In this document: piece by piece, positions 61,276 to 64,000 of the stretch
How positions within the stretch are numbered: the stretch's first letter is position 1
Layout of the letters: the number at the start of each line of letters is the position of its first letter
Assembly (NCBI RefSeq): GCF_000622385.1
Contig: NZ_JASD01000008.1
Coordinates: forward strand, 1,488,001 to 1,552,000
Source: Sulfitobacter noctilucicola
Lineage (GTDB): Bacteria > Pseudomonadota > Alphaproteobacteria > Rhodobacterales > Rhodobacteraceae
Direction: 5' to 3'
DNA length: 64,000 nucleotides
Made by a program: the position numbers and the translations under genes
The notes under the pieces: model-generated
The model's database searches: none
What the model was told of the DNA's origin: nothing
Seen by the model: only the letters and a program-made list of their open reading frames with translations

Positions 61276-63037
61276 GGCACCGTACCTTATGGCCGGGTTC
61301 CAGCTCGCGCAAGGCGGGGGCCGCAGCACCGTCAAAGCGGAACATTTCCGGCCATGTAGTTGGCGCGCCGGCCCCTTTTGCCACCAGATCAAGGTCGATG
61401 GGGCGGGTGATGTCAGGCTCCGGCTGGGCCGCAATCAGCGCTTTTGTATAGGGATGTCGCGGGTTGTAGAATAGTGTGTCGGGCGGTGCCTGCTCCACGA
61501 TCACACCGGCACGCATCACCGCGACTTCATCGGCAATCCGCGCCACGACAGCAAGATCGTGACTGATAAACAGATAGCTCAGACCCGCGCGGTCGCGGAT
61601 GTCCTCCAGCAGCGTCAAAATCTGGTCCTGCACCGAAACATCAAGCGCACTCGTCGGTTCGTCGCAGATCAGCAGTTGCGGATCGAGCGTCAGGGCACGT
61701 GCAATCGACAGACGCTGACGCTGACCACCGGAAAAGGCATGCGGATAGCGACGCAGCATATCGGGGTTCAGTCCCACCAGCTCAAGCATCGCGGCGGCCT
61801 TGTCCCGCCGGTCGGCCCGTGTCCCGATGCGGTGGATTTCCATCGGTTCAACCATCGCATCCAGAACTCTCATGCGGGGGCTAAGCGAAGAATATGGGTC
61901 TTGGAAAACCATCTGCGCCTGCCGCTGGAATGCGGTGCGCTGGGCCTTGGTCATGTCATGAACCGGCATCGGGGCTGTGGCCTGATCCGGACAGAAAAGC
62001 ACCTCGCCCCCCGGATCAGGGCGTTCCGCACCCAGCGCCACACGCGCGCAGGTCGTCTTGCCGGATCCGCTTTCCCCAACCACCGCCAGCGTCTTGCCGC
62101 GCGGCAGTTGCAGGTTCACATCGCGGCATGCCGTCACCTGCTGCGGTTTGCGCCAGCCACCCGCCTTGAGCGTATAGGTCTTGGTCACGTTCTTCAGATC
62201 AAGGATGATGTCGCCGTATTCTAGTTCCGGCGCGGGCGTCGCAACTGTCGGGATCATCGGTGCGGCGGCAAACAGTTTCGCGGTATAGCCATGAGCCGGA
62301 CTGCCCAGAACATCCTCGGCACTGCCCGCCTCCATCACGCGGCCCTTGTTCATCACCACGACGCGCTCCGCCATGTTGGCCACAACACCCAGATCATGCG
62401 TCACAAGGATCACGCCCATACCGGTCTCTTTTTGCAGGCCATTAATCAGCCCCAGCACCTGCGCCTGCGTGGTGACATCCAGTGCGGTTGTCGGCTCGTC
62501 CGCGATCAACAGTTCAGGCTGTGCAACCATCGCCATGGCGATCATGGCGCGCTGCCGCATACCGCCCGACATCTCGAACGGATAGCTGCGAAAGGCGCGC
62601 TCCGGGTCGACAAACCCGACTTTCTCGAATTGTTCCAGCACCCGCACCTTGGCCTCTGACGATCCCATATTGCGGTGCAACCGCAGAACTTCGCCCACCT
62701 GATTGCCCAGACGGTGCAGTGGCGACAAGGAGCGCATCGGCTCCTGAAAGATCATCGCAATCCGGTTGCCGCGCAATTTGCGCATCTGCCGCTCGGGGGC
62801 GCGCAGCATGTCGATGGGCGCACCCTGTCCGGCAAACATCACGCTACCGCCCCTGATCTGCGCGGATGAAGGCAGGATCCGCAGCGCACTGCGGCAGGTC
62901 AGCGTCTTGCCTGATCCACTTTCGCCCACCAACGCCAGTGTCTCGCCCGCTTGCACGGAAAATGACACGTCCGATACCACAGGCGGGGCGGACCCGAACC
63001 CGATCGTCAGCGCATCTACATCCAGCAAAGCGGTCAT
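61268..63037 (-). CDS. Fused dual ATP-binding protein of a peptide ABC transporter (YejF-like)
   Basis: 589-aa protein with two complete ABC ATPase domains. The first has Walker A GESGSGKTLTC, signature MSGGMRQRAMIAMAM and Walker B LLIADEPT. The second has GESGSGKTTCA, FSGGQRQRLSIARAL and LLICDEPT. Each is followed by an oligopeptide-type C-terminal extension. It is the first gene of the operon that also encodes the binding protein and two permeases. The ATG at 63037 is preferred over the longer open frame. Confidence 0.94.
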   Translation of the reverse strand: MTALLDVDALTIGFGSAPPVVSDVSFSVQAGETLALVGESGSGKTLTCRSALRILPSSAQIRGGSVMFAGQGAPIDMLRAPERQMRKLRGNRIAMIFQEPMRSLSPLHRLGNQVGEVLRLHRNMGSSEAKVRVLEQFEKVGFVDPERAFRSYPFEMSGGMRQRAMIAMAMVAQPELLIADEPTTALDVTTQAQVLGLINGLQKETGMGVILVTHDLGVVANMAERVVVMNKGRVMEAGSAEDVLGSPAHGYTAKLFAAAPMIPTVATPAPELEYGDIILDLKNVTKTYTLKAGGWRKPQQVTACRDVNLQLPRGKTLAVVGESGSGKTTCARVALGAERPDPGGEVLFCPDQATAPMPVHDMTKAQRTAFQRQAQMVFQDPYSSLSPRMRVLDAMVEPMEIHRIGTRADRRDKAAAMLELVGLNPDMLRRYPHAFSGGQRQRLSIARALTLDPQLLICDEPTSALDVSVQDQILTLLEDIRDRAGLSYLFISHDLAVVARIADEVAVMRAGVIVEQAPPDTLFYNPRHPYTKALIAAQPEPDITRPIDLDLVAKGAGAPTTWPEMFRFDGAAAPALRELEPGHKVRCHA

Positions 63038-63224
63038 CAAAGTCCTGACTGTGAAAGCATTTCCCTTGGATTCGGAGTGAAGCCGATTTGTGCCGCACCG
63101 TCCAGCGATCAAAGCATTTCTTTGGGTAAGCTGCCCCTCTGGCGCTGTGGGGGCGTTTCGCGCTATGGCAGGATCAACCGGAGCCGCAAGACACCGTTCT
63201 CCCCGAAACCAAAGGACACTCCCC

Positions 63225-63707
63225 ATGAGCCGACTGGATAAATTCATCAACCGCATGACATCGCAACGCGCCTGTCTGAACCATGCCGCTAATCTTACTT
63301 CGGATATGCCGGGCCCTGTCTATGAACTGGGTCTGGGCAATGGCCGGACGTATCACCACATGGTCGAAATTATGCCGGGCCGCGAGGTCTACGTGTTTGA
63401 GCGTGCCGTTGCGTCCCACCCCGAAAGCACACCACCCGATGAAATGCTGATGCTGGGCGACGTTTACGAGACGCTGCCACAGGCGCTGGAGCGCTTCGGC
63501 CCAACCGCATCGCTGATCCACGCGGATCTAGGCGGGCATAACCCGAAAAAGAATGACGAATTTGCCCGCTCGATTTCCAAGGTGATCGAACCGATGCTGG
63601 CCAAAGGCGGTCTGATGGTTGCCAGTGACCGGATGTACTTCGAGGGCTTGACCGAACAGCCCCTGCCGGAAGGCGCTGTCGAGGGCAGCTGCTTTATCTA
63701 CGGTTAA
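63225..63707 (+). CDS. Small class I SAM methyltransferase-like protein
   Basis: 160-aa protein with a Rossmann-type SAM motif YELGLGNGRTYHHM, an acidic strand end (VYVFERAV) and SLIHADLGGHN. This is a compact family seen in alphaproteobacteria, shorter than most methyltransferases, and the substrate is unknown. AAAGGA lies upstream of the ATG at 63225. It is divergent from the ABC transporter operon. Confidence 0.75.
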   Translation: MSRLDKFINRMTSQRACLNHAANLTSDMPGPVYELGLGNGRTYHHMVEIMPGREVYVFERAVASHPESTPPDEMLMLGDVYETLPQALERFGPTASLIHADLGGHNPKKNDEFARSISKVIEPMLAKGGLMVASDRMYFEGLTEQPLPEGAVEGSCFIYG

Positions 63708-63751
63708 ATCTGACGCGGCGTGGCACTTGCAGCCCGCCGCCCGATCAACGC

Positions 63752-63800
63752 ATGATGCATCCCAAATGGGGGGCATCATCGCCGCACGGTTTTCGTGCGG
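63752..63800 (+). promoter_or_regulatory. Two adjacent stem-loops before the FadJ-type gene
   Basis: ATGATGC and GCATCAT (63752-63779) close an outer stem that also allows CCC/GGG pairing. CCGCACG and CGTGCGG (63782-63800) form a perfect 7-bp stem with a GTTTT loop. They may terminate the upstream gene or shape the leader of the downstream mRNA. No T-run follows either. Confidence 0.45.
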
Positions 63801-63850
63801 AACACGGCTCTCCTGCCCGCAAGGGACGACAAATACATCAGGAGAGTATG

Positions 63851-64000
63851 ATGAGCGACAAAATAGCATACGCCCGTCACGGTGATATCGCCGTGCTGCG
63901 GATCGAGAATCCCCCCGTCAATGCATTGAGCCAGGCCGTGCGGCAGGGTCTTTGGGATGCCATGGACCGCGCCGAATCCGACGAGGGCGTGCGCGCCGTC
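63851..64000 (+). CDS. Enoyl-CoA hydratase/3-hydroxyacyl-CoA dehydrogenase (FadJ-type), N-terminal part only
   Basis: Only the first 50 codons are in the window. The start resembles the enoyl-CoA hydratase domain of bifunctional fatty-acid oxidation enzymes: VLRIENPPVNALSQAVRQGL, with the conserved N-P-P-V-N-A-L. GGAG lies 6 bases before the ATG at 63851. It could be a single-domain hydratase or a full FadJ/FadB-type protein; the rest is outside. Confidence 0.75.
   Translation, partial: MSDKIAYARHGDIAVLRIENPPVNALSQAVRQGLWDAMDRAESDEGVRAV

Overview
The window looks like chromosomal DNA of a Roseobacter-group alphaproteobacterium (Rhodobacteraceae). The evidence is the order murA - DUF2948 - GNAT acetyltransferase - hisD - UPF0262 - low-molecular-weight phosphatase, the abundance of TRAP transporters, a UdgX plus radical-SAM pair, an alphaproteobacterial curli locus with csgH, and generally GC-rich coding DNA. 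I see no complete mobile element, phage, CRISPR array or rRNA. There is one tRNA (Thr, GGT). Assignments come from reading translations and motifs; no database search was run. Layout: 1-9326 holds two unrelated TRAP uptake systems arranged back to back. On the minus strand are an N-formylglutamate amidohydrolase-like gene, dctQ, dctM, dctP and a glutamine-synthetase-like gene. On the plus strand are an RpiR-type regulator, a TAXI-type binding protein and a fused TRAP permease. 9314-11988 is a UdgX-type uracil-DNA glycosylase fused to its usual partner domain, translationally coupled to a radical-SAM protein. 12096-17951 carries creA, a lytic transglycosylase, a glycosyltransferase and a large von Willebrand A protein with six tandem Ig-like repeats. 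18286-27263 is the most intriguing region: an IclR regulator controls a minus-strand operon and faces a plus-strand DctPQM TRAP transporter. The operon encodes an aconitase-like large subunit, an aconitase-like small subunit, an isocitrate-lyase/PEP-mutase-family enzyme, an M29/NicX-like metalloenzyme and a methyltransferase. The catalytic motifs of two of these enzymes differ from the textbook families. The same TTTCA-N5-TGAAA palindrome lies in front of both transcription units. I read this as an uncharacterised carboxylate catabolic pathway with dedicated uptake. 27264-36134 is an accessory block with AT-rich spacers. It holds a ClpP-fold secreted protein and a curli operon (csgF, csgG, three large curlin-repeat proteins, one short curlin-repeat protein, an unknown acidic secreted protein, csgH). 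Every gap next to a curlin gene in the csgG-csgB stretch contains a strong stem-loop. The block ends at tRNA-Thr. 36296-46534 is housekeeping: murA, hisD, lepA, small conserved genes, and a membrane protein whose hydrophobic core is encoded by about 230 bp of hexanucleotide repeat. 46682-53523 has a BKACE enzyme and a six-gene glycan operon with overlapping genes (four glycosyltransferases, a histidine phosphatase, a polysaccharide deacetylase-like protein). 53788-64000 has a MscS-family channel, a metallo-hydrolase with a Tat signal, a Yej-type peptide ABC transporter, a small methyltransferase and the start of a fatty-acid oxidation enzyme.
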